From Candidatus Aminicenantota bacterium (GTDB lineage: Bacteria; Acidobacteriota; Aminicenantia; Aminicenantales; Aminicenantaceae), in assembly GCA_030673995.1 (NCBI GenBank), contig DAOUYU010000010.1, forward strand, positions 1-17,177: DNA of 17,177 nt. The letters run 5' to 3'. The first letter of the stretch is position 1. Every line of letters begins with the position of its first letter. Shown one piece after another: positions 7,919-14,853 of this stretch. The notes beneath the pieces were generated by a model. It did no database searches and was not told the DNA's origin. It saw only the letters and a list, made by a program, of their open reading frames with translations. The translations under genes and the position numbers were made by a program.

Positions 7919-7948
7919 ATTCTATCTTAAATTTATAATTTAATACAA
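7919..7948 (-). promoter_or_regulatory. Candidate sigma70 promoter for the ubiE-hprK-like-comA operon
   Basis: Read on the minus strand, TTGTAT (-35, 7943-7948) and TAGAAT (-10, 7919-7924) are 18 bp apart and about 30 bp before the ubiE start. The match to consensus is partial (4/6 and 5/6) in AT-rich surroundings. Confidence 0.35.
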
Positions 7949-8018
7949 AAAAAATAATACTGCAGCTACTCTATAGAGCGGCTGGAACACAGTAGGAAGA
8001 ATAAAAAACGAAAGGTCC

Positions 8019-8438
8019 TTATTTTTTCTTAATAAATTCAGCATCTTCGACTCTGGTAGCAAGAATCCAACCATAATAGATTTTTATTTCTCCATCCTTA
8101 TACTTTCCGTATTTAATATACTTCCAACGGCCTTTCCACCCATCTGATTTAATAATGAATACTATTTTCCATTGACTGATTGTATCTATCAAATGAAAAA
8201 TCGTATGCCATGTTAAATAATTATGAAGAAAAAAAAGCTGTCTTTTGAGTTTTATATCTCCTCCGCTAAAGAATTCTGGTTCATCTAAGACTAAAGTAAC
8301 CTCATCATTAATCCTCCAAATTTCACCCTCGGTGGCAGATAAGAATTTTTTTTTAGCAGATTCTTTTGCTTTAGCTTGGAGAGGAGGATTAATAATGACT
8401 AAAATAATAAGGAATGTTGTGAATTGTCTTGCCCTCAT
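8019..8438 (-). CDS. Small secreted protein of unknown function
   Basis: I do not recognise this 139-residue protein. It begins with a clear signal peptide (FTTFLIILVIINPPLQAKA), so the mature protein of about 115 residues is probably periplasmic or outside the cell. The mature part is rich in Lys, Trp, Tyr and Phe, especially near 75-130 (KSDGWKGRWKYIKYGKYKDG), suggesting a compact beta-rich fold. It contains no cysteine and no lipobox. AAAGGGT lies a few bases before the ATG. A reasonable promoter (8476-8503) reads into it, so it looks like an expressed gene. It is divergent from the deacylase gene and 128 bp ahead of ubiE; co-transcription with ubiE is possible but not shown. Confidence 0.65.
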   Translation of the reverse strand: MRARQFTTFLIILVIINPPLQAKAKESAKKKFLSATEGEIWRINDEVTLVLDEPEFFSGGDIKLKRQLFFLHNYLTWHTIFHLIDTISQWKIVFIIKSDGWKGRWKYIKYGKYKDGEIKIYYGWILATRVEDAEFIKKK

Positions 8439-8475
8439 TTTTTACCCTTTAACGAAAGAATCAATATTTTAGTCG

Positions 8476-8503
8476 AATATACATCTACTTTTTTGCATGT
8501 AAA
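8476..8503 (-). promoter_or_regulatory. Candidate sigma70 promoter for the small secreted protein
   Basis: On the minus strand, TTTACA (-35, 8498-8503) and TATATT (-10, 8476-8481) are separated by 16 bp; each hexamer matches consensus at 5 of 6 positions. The -10 lies about 38 bp before the ATG at 8438. Confidence 0.5.
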
Positions 8504-8521
8504 TATTTTATTCTGCTGTAA

Positions 8522-8540
8522 TACTGATAAAACATCAGTA
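8522..8540. promoter_or_regulatory. Perfect palindrome, possible operator between divergent genes
   Basis: TACTGAT and ATCAGTA form a perfect 7-bp inverted repeat around the spacer AAAAC. It lies between the divergent promoters of the small secreted protein (minus) and the deacylase (plus), 19 bp upstream of one -35 box and 44 bp upstream of the other. No T-tract follows, so an operator is more likely than a terminator; no regulator gene is adjacent. Confidence 0.4.
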
Positions 8541-8583
8541 CGGCCCCGTAAGGCGAGAAATTATAGGAATATAATCGCTACTA

Positions 8584-8610
8584 TTGACAGAGTCGTTTTT
8601 TCCCTATAAT
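8584..8610 (+). promoter_or_regulatory. Sigma70-type promoter for the N-acyl-D-amino-acid deacylase
   Basis: Both hexamers are perfect consensus: TTGACA at 8584-8589 and TATAAT at 8605-8610. The 15-bp spacer is shorter than the optimum, which would lower basal activity. Transcription would start near 8617, leaving a leader of about 20 bases that carries the Shine-Dalgarno sequence. Confidence 0.65.
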
Positions 8611-8638
8611 TTGAATAGTGTTAAAAAAAGGAGGTCCA

Positions 8639-10480
8639 ATGAGAAAAAAATTTTTCCATTTAACGGTTATCTTGTTCTTGGGTTTGCTTTTACTTGCCCC
8701 ACTGGAAAATGAGGCTCAAAAAGGAGAGAATCCACAATTCGACGTTTTGATAAAGAACGGAAAGGTGCTGGACGGATCCTCGAGACCAGCATCTAAAGCA
8801 GATGTAGCAGTCAAAGATGGCATAATCGTTCGTTTAGCTAAGTCGATTAAGGGGACAGCAGCGAAGGTGATCAATGCCCGAGGACTTTATGTTACTCCTG
8901 GTTTCATCGACCTCCACACTCATGTCGATGGCGGAATGTATTTTCCCGAGAATAGAGCATGTCTTAATTATTTAAAACAGGGCGTCACGACGGTTATTGT
9001 TGGTCAGTGCGGCTCCAGTGCCTGGCCGATTTTTGAGAAGGCAGAAGACCAGATGAAACGCTGGTCTGAGGAGGGGATTGGACCGAATGCCGCATTGCTC
9101 ATCGGACAAGGCACGGTGCGGGAGCTTGTGATCGGGATGGAAGACAGGGAACCTACACCGGAAGAGCTGGAGAAAATGAAAGAACTTGTCAAGGAAGCCA
9201 TGGAGCAGGGAGCTCACGGACTTTCTACAGGTTTAGTCTATACACCAAGCAGATATGCCAAGACAGATGAAGTCACAGAACTGGTTAAAGTCATTACACC
9301 TTACGGCGGGATATACCACACTCATATCCGTGATGAAAGAGACAAACTTCTCGATGCGATAAAAGAAGCGATAGAAATATCAGAAAACTCAGGCGCTCCG
9401 GTTCACATTTCACATTTCAAAGTTATGGAAAAGAAGAATTGGGGACTTGTCAGAGAAGCCTGTGCCATCATTGAAGAAGCGCGGGCAAGAGGAGTTAAGG
9501 TCACTGCTGACCAGTACCCTTACAAATTTTCAAGCGGTTATCCCTACATGAGTCTCATTCCAAGCTCAGCCTGGCGTGGAGAAGAAGAAGAAGATGAGGG
9601 AAAGGAAGACATGGAACGTTTGACATCAGAAGATGTGGAAGCCATTTTCGACCATCTCAGAGATTCACGTCTGATAGAGCTCTATAAAAAAATCACTCCG
9701 TATTATCCTCTCTCTGAACGCCATTTGCAGTTTCTCGATGAAATTCCCCGTAAGACTCTAGTCCGTATGGTCGGTCGAAGATTGGTCAACTCCGGTTCTT
9801 TTAGAGGTCTAGGGACTGCAAAAGGGAGGACATTGTTCTTAAAGAAACTGAACAATCCGGAAGAAGGGAAAAGAATCCGGGAGAAAATCAGAGCATACAT
9901 CGATGACATCACAGGCCCGGAAAATTTCATTGTTGGTATCTGTGTCGAGAAAAATCTTGAAGGGAAATCCTTAGCGCAGGTTGCTGCCATGAAAAGAAAA
10001 TCCATTGAAGATGCTGCCATAGAGTTGGAGCTTATGGGAGCCAGGTGCATTCCTCTACGGATGTGCGAAGAGGATATCGAGTACATCATGAAAAAGAATT
10101 ATGTGGGCACGGGAAGTGACGGGACTGCACCTTTCTACGGCATCGGACTGACTCATATCCGTTCCTATTCGACATTCCTTCATAAAATCAAAAAATATGC
10201 GCTTGAGAGAAAATCTGCTTCTCTTCCGCATATTATTCGATCCCAGACTTCACTTCCCGCTCAAATCATGAACTGGGAAGACAGGGGTGGGATAAAGAAA
10301 GGATACAAAGCAGATATCGTTGTGCTTGACCCTAAAAAGATAAAACTCCGAACTTCCATTTCTAATCCTCATGCCTACAGCGAAGGAGTCATATATCTTC
10401 TGATTAACGGAAAACTTGTTCTGGACAAAGGAAAATGGACAGGAAACCTTCCAGGTAAGATCATAAAACCGAAAAAGTGA
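8639..10480 (+). CDS. Secreted N-acyl-D-amino-acid deacylase (D-aminoacylase, amidohydrolase superfamily)
   Basis: The ATG at 8639 is chosen over the in-frame GTG at 8618 because AAAAGGAGG ends just before it; this gives 613 residues with a signal peptide (about 1-26). The enzyme should release free D-amino acids from N-acyl derivatives outside the cytoplasm. Amidohydrolase metal and catalytic residues are present: His93-x-His95 in FIDLHTHVDGG, Cys124 in VGQCGSS (the metal-bridging cysteine of D-aminoacylases), His229 in YHTHIRDE, His259 in HISHFK and Asp494 in GTGSDGTA. A C-terminal IKKGYKADIVVLDP completes the small beta domain. About 235 residues separate His259 and Asp494, roughly twice the spacing I recall for the Alcaligenes enzyme, and this part includes a very acidic segment near residue 315. 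Family is confident; exact substrate is not. Confidence 0.87.
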   Translation: MRKKFFHLTVILFLGLLLLAPLENEAQKGENPQFDVLIKNGKVLDGSSRPASKADVAVKDGIIVRLAKSIKGTAAKVINARGLYVTPGFIDLHTHVDGGMYFPENRACLNYLKQGVTTVIVGQCGSSAWPIFEKAEDQMKRWSEEGIGPNAALLIGQGTVRELVIGMEDREPTPEELEKMKELVKEAMEQGAHGLSTGLVYTPSRYAKTDEVTELVKVITPYGGIYHTHIRDERDKLLDAIKEAIEISENSGAPVHISHFKVMEKKNWGLVREACAIIEEARARGVKVTADQYPYKFSSGYPYMSLIPSSAWRGEEEEDEGKEDMERLTSEDVEAIFDHLRDSRLIELYKKITPYYPLSERHLQFLDEIPRKTLVRMVGRRLVNSGSFRGLGTAKGRTLFLKKLNNPEEGKRIREKIRAYIDDITGPENFIVGICVEKNLEGKSLAQVAAMKRKSIEDAAIELELMGARCIPLRMCEEDIEYIMKKNYVGTGSDGTAPFYGIGLTHIRSYSTFLHKIKKYALERKSASLPHIIRSQTSLPAQIMNWEDRGGIKKGYKADIVVLDPKKIKLRTSISNPHAYSEGVIYLLINGKLVLDKGKWTGNLPGKIIKPKK

Positions 10481-10496
10481 GCTTGATGTTTAGTAA

Positions 10497-10574
10497 AGAG
10501 AAGTTTTCACAGGCATCGAATGTGTTCTCCATTTTGCCGAGGACCTGGAGAAAGCGGGACTAATAAACCTTTAG
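10497..10574 (+). pseudogene. Possible C-terminal remnant of a transsulfuration-type PLP enzyme
   Basis: After a TAA at 10494, an open stretch of 25 codons encodes GIECVLHFAEDLEKAG and ends with TAG. It resembles the usual C-terminus of cystathionine gamma-synthase/lyase proteins (GIE-x-V ... EDLEKA). There is no start codon or upstream domain, and the stretch overlaps the 3' end of the MFS gene. It could be chance; similarity this short proves little. Confidence 0.2.
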
Positions 10575-11714
10575 TTTCTGAAAAAGATAAAAGACAGAAA
10601 CAGCGATGCCGCCTATTCCAAGAAGAATAAAGGGGGAATTGATCCCAAATGTATCCGAGAGAAATCCGGATATAAAGACAATAATGGCGGCCGTAAGCAT
10701 CTGGATATTAGCGATAAGGCTGAAAGCCTGAGCCTGATTCTTGATGTGAATCTCATTTCCAATAAATGATTGAAAAGCCGGATACATAAGAAAAAGAAAT
10801 AGCCCGAAAAGGAAGAGGCTCACCAGAGCAAGCTCTTTCAGAGGGGCTAAACCCAACAGGAAAATAAAAAAAGTCGATCCCAGAAAAGCATAGCGAGAAA
10901 TCTTAGCCCGTCCGATATTTCGGCTTAAGAATCCGAAGAGATAGGTCATCACTGTCCCGACCCCAATCCACAAGGCAAGATAGAGACCCGTCTGTCCTAA
11001 CGGAATGTGAAATCTGTGGTTAAGCAGAGATGGAGCATAATAAACAGTGGTACCCCAGCATGCTCCTCCAAAAATAAATCCAGGGATGAAGACTCTTATT
11101 TTATTCAATGTCTCTATCCATGAAGAAAAGTCAGGCTTAAAAACTTCCTTACTCCTGGTAGAGACGTTTCTGACAAACAAAAAGCTTATGCTGCCCAGTA
11201 TAAAACAGAGAACGGCCCAGACAAGAAGCGGTGTCTTCCAGCTAAAGCTCTGAGCCAGAAAGCCTGAAGAAACGAAGGCAATGAACACGCCAAGGTTTCC
11301 TGAACCGCTTTGAATCCCCATGGCAAAGTCCATCCTCTGGCTGGGATGAGTCTTTGAAACCCAGGTAACCCCCACGGAATGGTAGAAGCTTTTAAACGCT
11401 CTTATTGTCAGATAGATCAAGAGAAAAGACGCAAAAGCTGTGGGCAATGTCATCAGGGCGAGAGTAACACTAATCCCAGCATAGCTGAAGAAAAGCATAT
11501 GTTTGTATTCAAACTTATCAGAGATATTGGCTATGATTAGCTGAAAAAAGAAAGTCACGAGAAATCCCAGATTGGATAAAATGCCGATATGAGAATATTT
11601 CGTGATGATGAATTGCTGGCTGTAAAGAAGAGGGAAGATCATCGGGACGGTAACCGATGCAGCATCATTGAGAGCATGGAAGAGGGAAGCGGAGATAAGT
11701 ATCTTTTTTTTCAT
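10560..11714 (-). CDS. MFS transporter
   Basis: The protein is almost entirely hydrophobic with about 12 predicted membrane segments and belongs to the major facilitator superfamily. The first segment carries SLFHALNDAASVTVPMIFPLL, whose H-x-x-N-D-A pattern recalls the fosmidomycin-resistance-like MFS group. The cytoplasmic A-motif region appears as ANISDKFEYKHML between the second and third segments. The reading frame opens at 11762, but the ATG at 11714 (MKKKILIS) is preferred because it begins right before the first membrane segment and has AAGGGG upstream, though the spacing is very short; 384 residues result. It converges on the deacylase gene and diverges from the glycosylasparaginase gene, so uptake of their products is possible but untested. 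Substrate and direction are unknown. Confidence 0.82.
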   Translation of the reverse strand: MKKKILISASLFHALNDAASVTVPMIFPLLYSQQFIITKYSHIGILSNLGFLVTFFFQLIIANISDKFEYKHMLFFSYAGISVTLALMTLPTAFASFLLIYLTIRAFKSFYHSVGVTWVSKTHPSQRMDFAMGIQSGSGNLGVFIAFVSSGFLAQSFSWKTPLLVWAVLCFILGSISFLFVRNVSTRSKEVFKPDFSSWIETLNKIRVFIPGFIFGGACWGTTVYYAPSLLNHRFHIPLGQTGLYLALWIGVGTVMTYLFGFLSRNIGRAKISRYAFLGSTFFIFLLGLAPLKELALVSLFLFGLFLFLMYPAFQSFIGNEIHIKNQAQAFSLIANIQMLTAAIIVFISGFLSDTFGINSPFILLGIGGIAVSVFYLFQKLKVY

Positions 11715-11870
11715 GCCCCTTAAAGGAAAGGGATTTATACTAAACATGCTTGAGGTTGTCAATTTTTTCCTGATGGAAAAACGAGCCAGTCCCCATTTTT
11801 TTAATTGCTTAATAGATATAAATTGAGTACTTTAGATGAAGGAAAAAAAGATATATTAAATGGAGGCACC

Positions 11871-12923
11871 ATGAAAAATAAGCTTTCAAGAAGGGATTTT
11901 ATCAAAACAGGAATAGGCGTGGGTGCAGCTGCTGTGTTAACCGGAAGGAATAATTTGCTGAACGCAGAGGCTAGAGAAGGGAAAATGCGCGCGGTGTCCA
12001 GTGGAAACGGTTTAAGAGCCACAAAGAAGGCTATGGAGCTTCTCAATCAAGGAAAAGATCCATTGGATGCGGTCATTGCGGGAGTCAATATCGTGGAAAG
12101 CGACCCCAATGACAGGTCAGTAGGCTATGGGGGACTTCCCAATGAAGAAGGAGTTGTTGAACTCGATTCTTCTGTAATGCACGGGCCAACCCATAATGGA
12201 GGAGCCGTTGCCAGTTTGAGAAATATCAAAAATCCTTCCAAAGTGGCTAAGCTTGTCATGGAAAGGACAGACCATGCACTTCTTGTGGGAAAAGGAGCCC
12301 TGAGATTTGCCAAAGCGCACGGTTTCAAGGAGGAAAATCTACTTACGGATAAATCACGAGAAACCTGGCTCCAGCGTAAAGAAATGCTTTCGGACAGGGA
12401 TTTTTGGTTCCCTCCCAAAAAAAAGGTCGAGCCAGAATTAGAGTCCTATTTCAACAACCATGGAACGATCAATTGTTTAGCTATCGATGCTGCAGGTGAT
12501 CTTGGCGGCGTAACCACGACAAGCGGATTTTTCTTTAAGATTCCCGGAAGGGTAGGGGATTCGCCTATCATCGGAGCGGGCCTCTATGTCGATAATGATG
12601 TTGGAGCAGCAGGTTCAACAGGAAGAGGAGAGGCAAACATCCTGAACTGTGGAAGCTTTCAGGTCGTCAACTTCATGAGCAGAGGTTTTTCACCAGAAGA
12701 AGCCTGCCTTAAAGCCCTGGAAAAAATTTCCTATAAGTCGAAACGTCTTCCTCGCCTTTTAAATAAAGAGGGCCTTCCCGGATTCGGCCTCAGGTTCTAT
12801 GCCATAAATAAAAAAGGCGAATACGGAGCAGCCTCTATGTGGAGTGGAGGGAGATTTGCTGTACACGACGGAAATGAAAATAAATTAAGGCCTTTTACCT
12901 TTCTCTATGAAAGAAAGAGGTGA
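11871..12923 (+). CDS. Tat-exported N4-(beta-N-acetylglucosaminyl)-L-asparaginase (glycosylasparaginase)
   Basis: This Ntn-hydrolase cleaves the amide bond between GlcNAc and asparagine in glycopeptide fragments. The start at 11871 has GGAGG close upstream and gives 350 residues; the frame is open from 11805 but without support. A twin-arginine signal (SRRDFIK, residues 6-12) precedes a Gly/Ala-rich hydrophobic run, so the enzyme is exported folded. The self-cleavage site is HGTI, placing nucleophile Thr199 after His197-Gly198. Downstream are VTTTSGF, GRVGDSPIIGAG (substrate-binding Arg and Asp) and VGAAGSTGRGE, all typical of the family. The Flavobacterium enzyme has Asp before the nucleophile where this one has Gly, the residue used by plant-type asparaginases. 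Length and motifs suggest a complete, active protein. Confidence 0.9.
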   Translation: MKNKLSRRDFIKTGIGVGAAAVLTGRNNLLNAEAREGKMRAVSSGNGLRATKKAMELLNQGKDPLDAVIAGVNIVESDPNDRSVGYGGLPNEEGVVELDSSVMHGPTHNGGAVASLRNIKNPSKVAKLVMERTDHALLVGKGALRFAKAHGFKEENLLTDKSRETWLQRKEMLSDRDFWFPPKKKVEPELESYFNNHGTINCLAIDAAGDLGGVTTTSGFFFKIPGRVGDSPIIGAGLYVDNDVGAAGSTGRGEANILNCGSFQVVNFMSRGFSPEEACLKALEKISYKSKRLPRLLNKEGLPGFGLRFYAINKKGEYGAASMWSGGRFAVHDGNENKLRPFTFLYERKR

Positions 12924-12956
12924 TTGCAAAAAGAAATTTTATCTTTTTTTTCTTAC

Positions 12957-13595
12957 TTAATATTCCTCCAGAATTTTTGCTGAGAAGCCATTTTTCTTTA
13001 GTTTATTGACGATTTTCTGGGCTGATTTCACGCTGCGGGCTTTGATTCTTACCCTGTAGTAGGTTTGAGAAGGAGTTTTGAGCTTGGAGATGATGACATT
13101 ATTAAATTTCTTCGAAAGTTTTCTTTTGAGTTCTTTTGCATTCTTTTTTGAAGTAAAGGCTCCTATCTGGACAAAAAATTTCTGAGAAGATTTTCTGGGA
13201 GAATACTTCTTTAGCACTACAATTTTAACCGGTGCAACACCTGTTTGAGCCATGCCTAGTTTCTTTGCTGCAGCATAAGAAAGGTCTATGATACGTCCTT
13301 TTACAAAGGGTCCACGATCGTTAATCCGGACAACAGTTGATTTTCCATTGTTTAGATTCGTGACTCTGACATACGTCTCAAAAGGAAGAGTTTTGTGGGC
13401 TGCTGTCATGGCATGCATATTATAAATCTCCTGGTTTGAAGTGAGCCTGCCATGAAAATCAGCCCCGTACCAGGAAGCAAGGCCTCTCTGAACCTTTCCG
13501 CTAGGAAAATAATCCAACTGCGTACATGAAGCGAAAAGGAAAACTATCCCAAGAACAGACAACAGCCTTATTTTTTTATAATGGATTATCAACAT
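12957..13595 (-). CDS. rlpA: RlpA-family lipoprotein with SPOR domain (septal lytic transglycosylase-like)
   Basis: RlpA proteins cut denuded peptidoglycan strands at division sites. The ATG at 13595 has AAGGA about nine bases upstream and gives 212 residues; a TTG at 13628 with AAGGA nearby is an alternative. The N-terminus is a lipoprotein signal with LFASC ending at Cys24, slightly off the usual Leu at -3. The double-psi beta-barrel holds ASWYG (40-44), AAHKTLP with His67 and INDRGPF with Asp93. The His-Asp spacing of 26 matches the catalytic pair described in Pseudomonas RlpA. A C-terminal SPOR domain (from about 139, FFVQIGAF to the end) would target it to septal glycan. It supports an outer-membrane-type envelope. 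It converges on the glycosylasparaginase gene with 33 bp between them. Confidence 0.9.
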   Translation of the reverse strand: MLIIHYKKIRLLSVLGIVFLFASCTQLDYFPSGKVQRGLASWYGADFHGRLTSNQEIYNMHAMTAAHKTLPFETYVRVTNLNNGKSTVVRINDRGPFVKGRIIDLSYAAAKKLGMAQTGVAPVKIVVLKKYSPRKSSQKFFVQIGAFTSKKNAKELKRKLSKKFNNVIISKLKTPSQTYYRVRIKARSVKSAQKIVNKLKKNGFSAKILEEY

Positions 13596-13704
13596 AAGGT
13601 CATAGTCCTTGAGAAGATATTTCCGCAATTTCCTTCTTTATATTGCCATAAAATAAACTTTCCTTCAATCGCCTTTAAGAATGATCTTATTTCTGTGATC
13701 TATC

Positions 13705-13733
13705 AAGAAAAAGGGGACAGTCTCCTTTCTCTT
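13705..13733. repeat. Short palindromic repeat, GGGGACA type (copy 1)
   Basis: AAAAAGGGGAC and GTCTCCTTTCT face each other around a single A, forming an imperfect inverted repeat with G:T-tolerant pairing. A related copy follows about 25 bp later in the same intergenic stretch. Confidence 0.5.
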
Positions 13734-13750
13734 CTTTTTTTCATTTTTTA

Positions 13751-13780
13751 GAGAAAAAAGGGGACACTCCCTTTTTCTTC
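13751..13780. repeat. Short palindromic repeat, GGGGACA type (copy 2)
   Basis: AGAAAAAAGGGGAC is followed by ACTCCCTTTTTCTTC, an imperfect inverted repeat sharing AAAAAGGGGACA with copy 1. The 321-bp gap 13596-13916 holds these two copies, a TATAAT at 13795-13800 and a 32-codon ORF; the part 13596-13700 shows nothing recognisable beyond the possible alternative rlpA start. Confidence 0.5.
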
Positions 13781-13818
13781 TTTTATTCATTCGATATAAT
13801 ACGAACTTAAATCAAAAG

Positions 13819-13917
13819 ATGGATAATTTTTATATGGCTGTTACCATTGATATATTATCAGAGAAATATCGCAAGAAGCCCTTTCAGGAAATGGTAGAAA
13901 AATTCAAGGAACTTTAA
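13819..13917 (+). CDS. Possible 32-residue ORF coupled to the VanZ-like gene
   Basis: ATG at 13819 opens 32 codons (MDNFYMAVTIDILSEK..., ending EMVEKFKEL) and its TAA overlaps the VanZ-like start by one base (TAATG), a typical arrangement for translational coupling. A perfect TATAAT lies at 13795-13800, but no good -35 box or Shine-Dalgarno sequence is evident. The Lys/Glu-rich C-terminal half looks helical. It may be a real leader or small protein, the tail of a decayed gene, or chance. Confidence 0.3.
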   Translation: MDNFYMAVTIDILSEKYRKKPFQEMVEKFKEL

Positions 13918-14291
13918 TGAAAAGAGTACTGTTTTTTGTGCCAGCCGTTCTCTATTATGCACTTATATTTTATCTATCCTCGAAGAGCTATGAAGTTGAA
14001 GTGGATATCCTTTTTTTCGATAAAGGGATTCATGTTGTTGAATTTGCCATCCTTGGTTTTTTCCTTTCCTTTGGCTATTTTCAGAGTTTAAAATCATCCT
14101 TCAAGGGTAATGTCATCTTTATTTTATCGACTGGGATTCTTCTTGGAGGTTTAGACGAATGGCATCAGTCTTTTGTTCCCCTGCGCAGCAGTGATATTCT
14201 CGACATGGTTGCCGACGCCGCAGGAATTTTTATTGGCCTGTTTATATATGTGTATCTCACACGTTTAGTAAAGAGGAAATTTTTAAAGTAA
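13917..14291 (+). CDS. VanZ-like membrane protein
   Basis: The 124-residue protein has four likely membrane segments (about 4-20, 35-53, 62-80 and 98-116). It carries the VanZ family signature: DKGIHVVEFAILGFF around 34-48 and DEWHQSFVPLRSSDILDMVADAAG around 80-103, with the conserved Asp-Glu, Gln, Pro-x-Arg and Asp-x-x-x-Asp positions. VanZ was named for low-level teicoplanin resistance, but most chromosomal homologues have no known role and nothing here points to a glycopeptide cluster. AAGGAA lies about six bases before the ATG. Length is normal for a stand-alone member. The gene is followed by the large palindrome at 14305-14377. Confidence 0.82.
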   Translation: MKRVLFFVPAVLYYALIFYLSSKSYEVEVDILFFDKGIHVVEFAILGFFLSFGYFQSLKSSFKGNVIFILSTGILLGGLDEWHQSFVPLRSSDILDMVADAAGIFIGLFIYVYLTRLVKRKFLK

Positions 14292-14304
14292 TATAAATAA
14301 GAGA

Positions 14305-14377
14305 GGGACGTTCCCCAAAGTACCACCCTTTGAATATGCGCAAAGCGCAAAAGGATAGTACTTATAGGGAACATCCC
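14305..14377. repeat. 73-bp imperfect palindrome with apical hairpin between convergent genes
   Basis: The left arm GGGACGTTCCCC...AAGTACCACCCTTT pairs with a right arm whose complement reads GGGATGTTCCCTATAAGTACTATCCTTTT, giving a stem of about 27 bp with a few mismatches. The tip holds TGCGC-AAA-GCGCA, a perfect 5-bp hairpin. A T-run follows on the plus strand at 14378-14382. It lies between vanZ (+) and the desulfoferrodoxin gene (-), so it could end transcription, at least from the plus strand, and it also looks like a dispersed palindromic element. Confidence 0.7.
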
Positions 14378-14477
14378 TTTTTACTGCACTGACGGCAAAA
14401 ACACCCTCTTTCCAAGTTCCTGATCAAGGCATCTTGAATCTTTTCTTTAATCATTGGATTGGCTTTCTAAGATCAGG

Positions 14478-14852
14478 TTAGCTTTTCCACAGACCGTGAA
14501 GATTGCAGTATTCACGCGCAGTTATATTTTGAGCCTCAATTTTAAAGAGAGCTTCCGGTGTGTCCCCTGGACTCAAAAACTGTCTATACGCTCGGCCATC
14601 TGCAATCAACTCAATCCATTCGATGTAGTGATCTTCCTCCATAGGGTGGGGAACACTACCGACTTTAACATTAATGCCGTCTGCCGTTTTTTCGATAACA
14701 GGAACATGTTTTTCCTGAGCCGCATCAACCACGTTTCCTTCCATAAGTTTCATCGGCTGACCACAGCAAACAAGCCCACCAGCACCTTGATGCAAAACTT
14801 CGACGATGTTACCGCAAATCTCACACTTATAAATTTGTAATTTTTTAGTCAT
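14478..14852 (-). CDS. dfx: Desulfoferrodoxin (2Fe superoxide reductase)
   Basis: Superoxide reductase reduces superoxide to hydrogen peroxide without making oxygen, using electrons from rubredoxin. The ATG at 14852 is set by AGGAGG directly upstream; 124 residues result. The N-terminal desulforedoxin domain binds iron through Cys10, Cys13, Cys29 and Cys30. The catalytic square-pyramidal iron site uses His49, His69, His75, His119 and Cys116, with Glu47-Lys48 in the QEKH loop; all of these match the positions described for the Desulfoarculus baarsii enzyme. Every ligand is present, so it should be active, and the four cysteines make it a class I (2Fe) type. Its Shine-Dalgarno sequence lies inside the end of the rubredoxin gene one base upstream, indicating coupled translation with its electron donor. 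Confidence 0.95.
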   Translation of the reverse strand: MTKKLQIYKCEICGNIVEVLHQGAGGLVCCGQPMKLMEGNVVDAAQEKHVPVIEKTADGINVKVGSVPHPMEEDHYIEWIELIADGRAYRQFLSPGDTPEALFKIEAQNITAREYCNLHGLWKS

Positions 14853-14853
14853 T

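Noticed and set aside
12924..12956. AAAAAGA...TCTTTTT inverted repeat between convergent genes
   Set aside because: A short A/T stem that can arise by chance in AT-rich spacer; not a convincing terminator.
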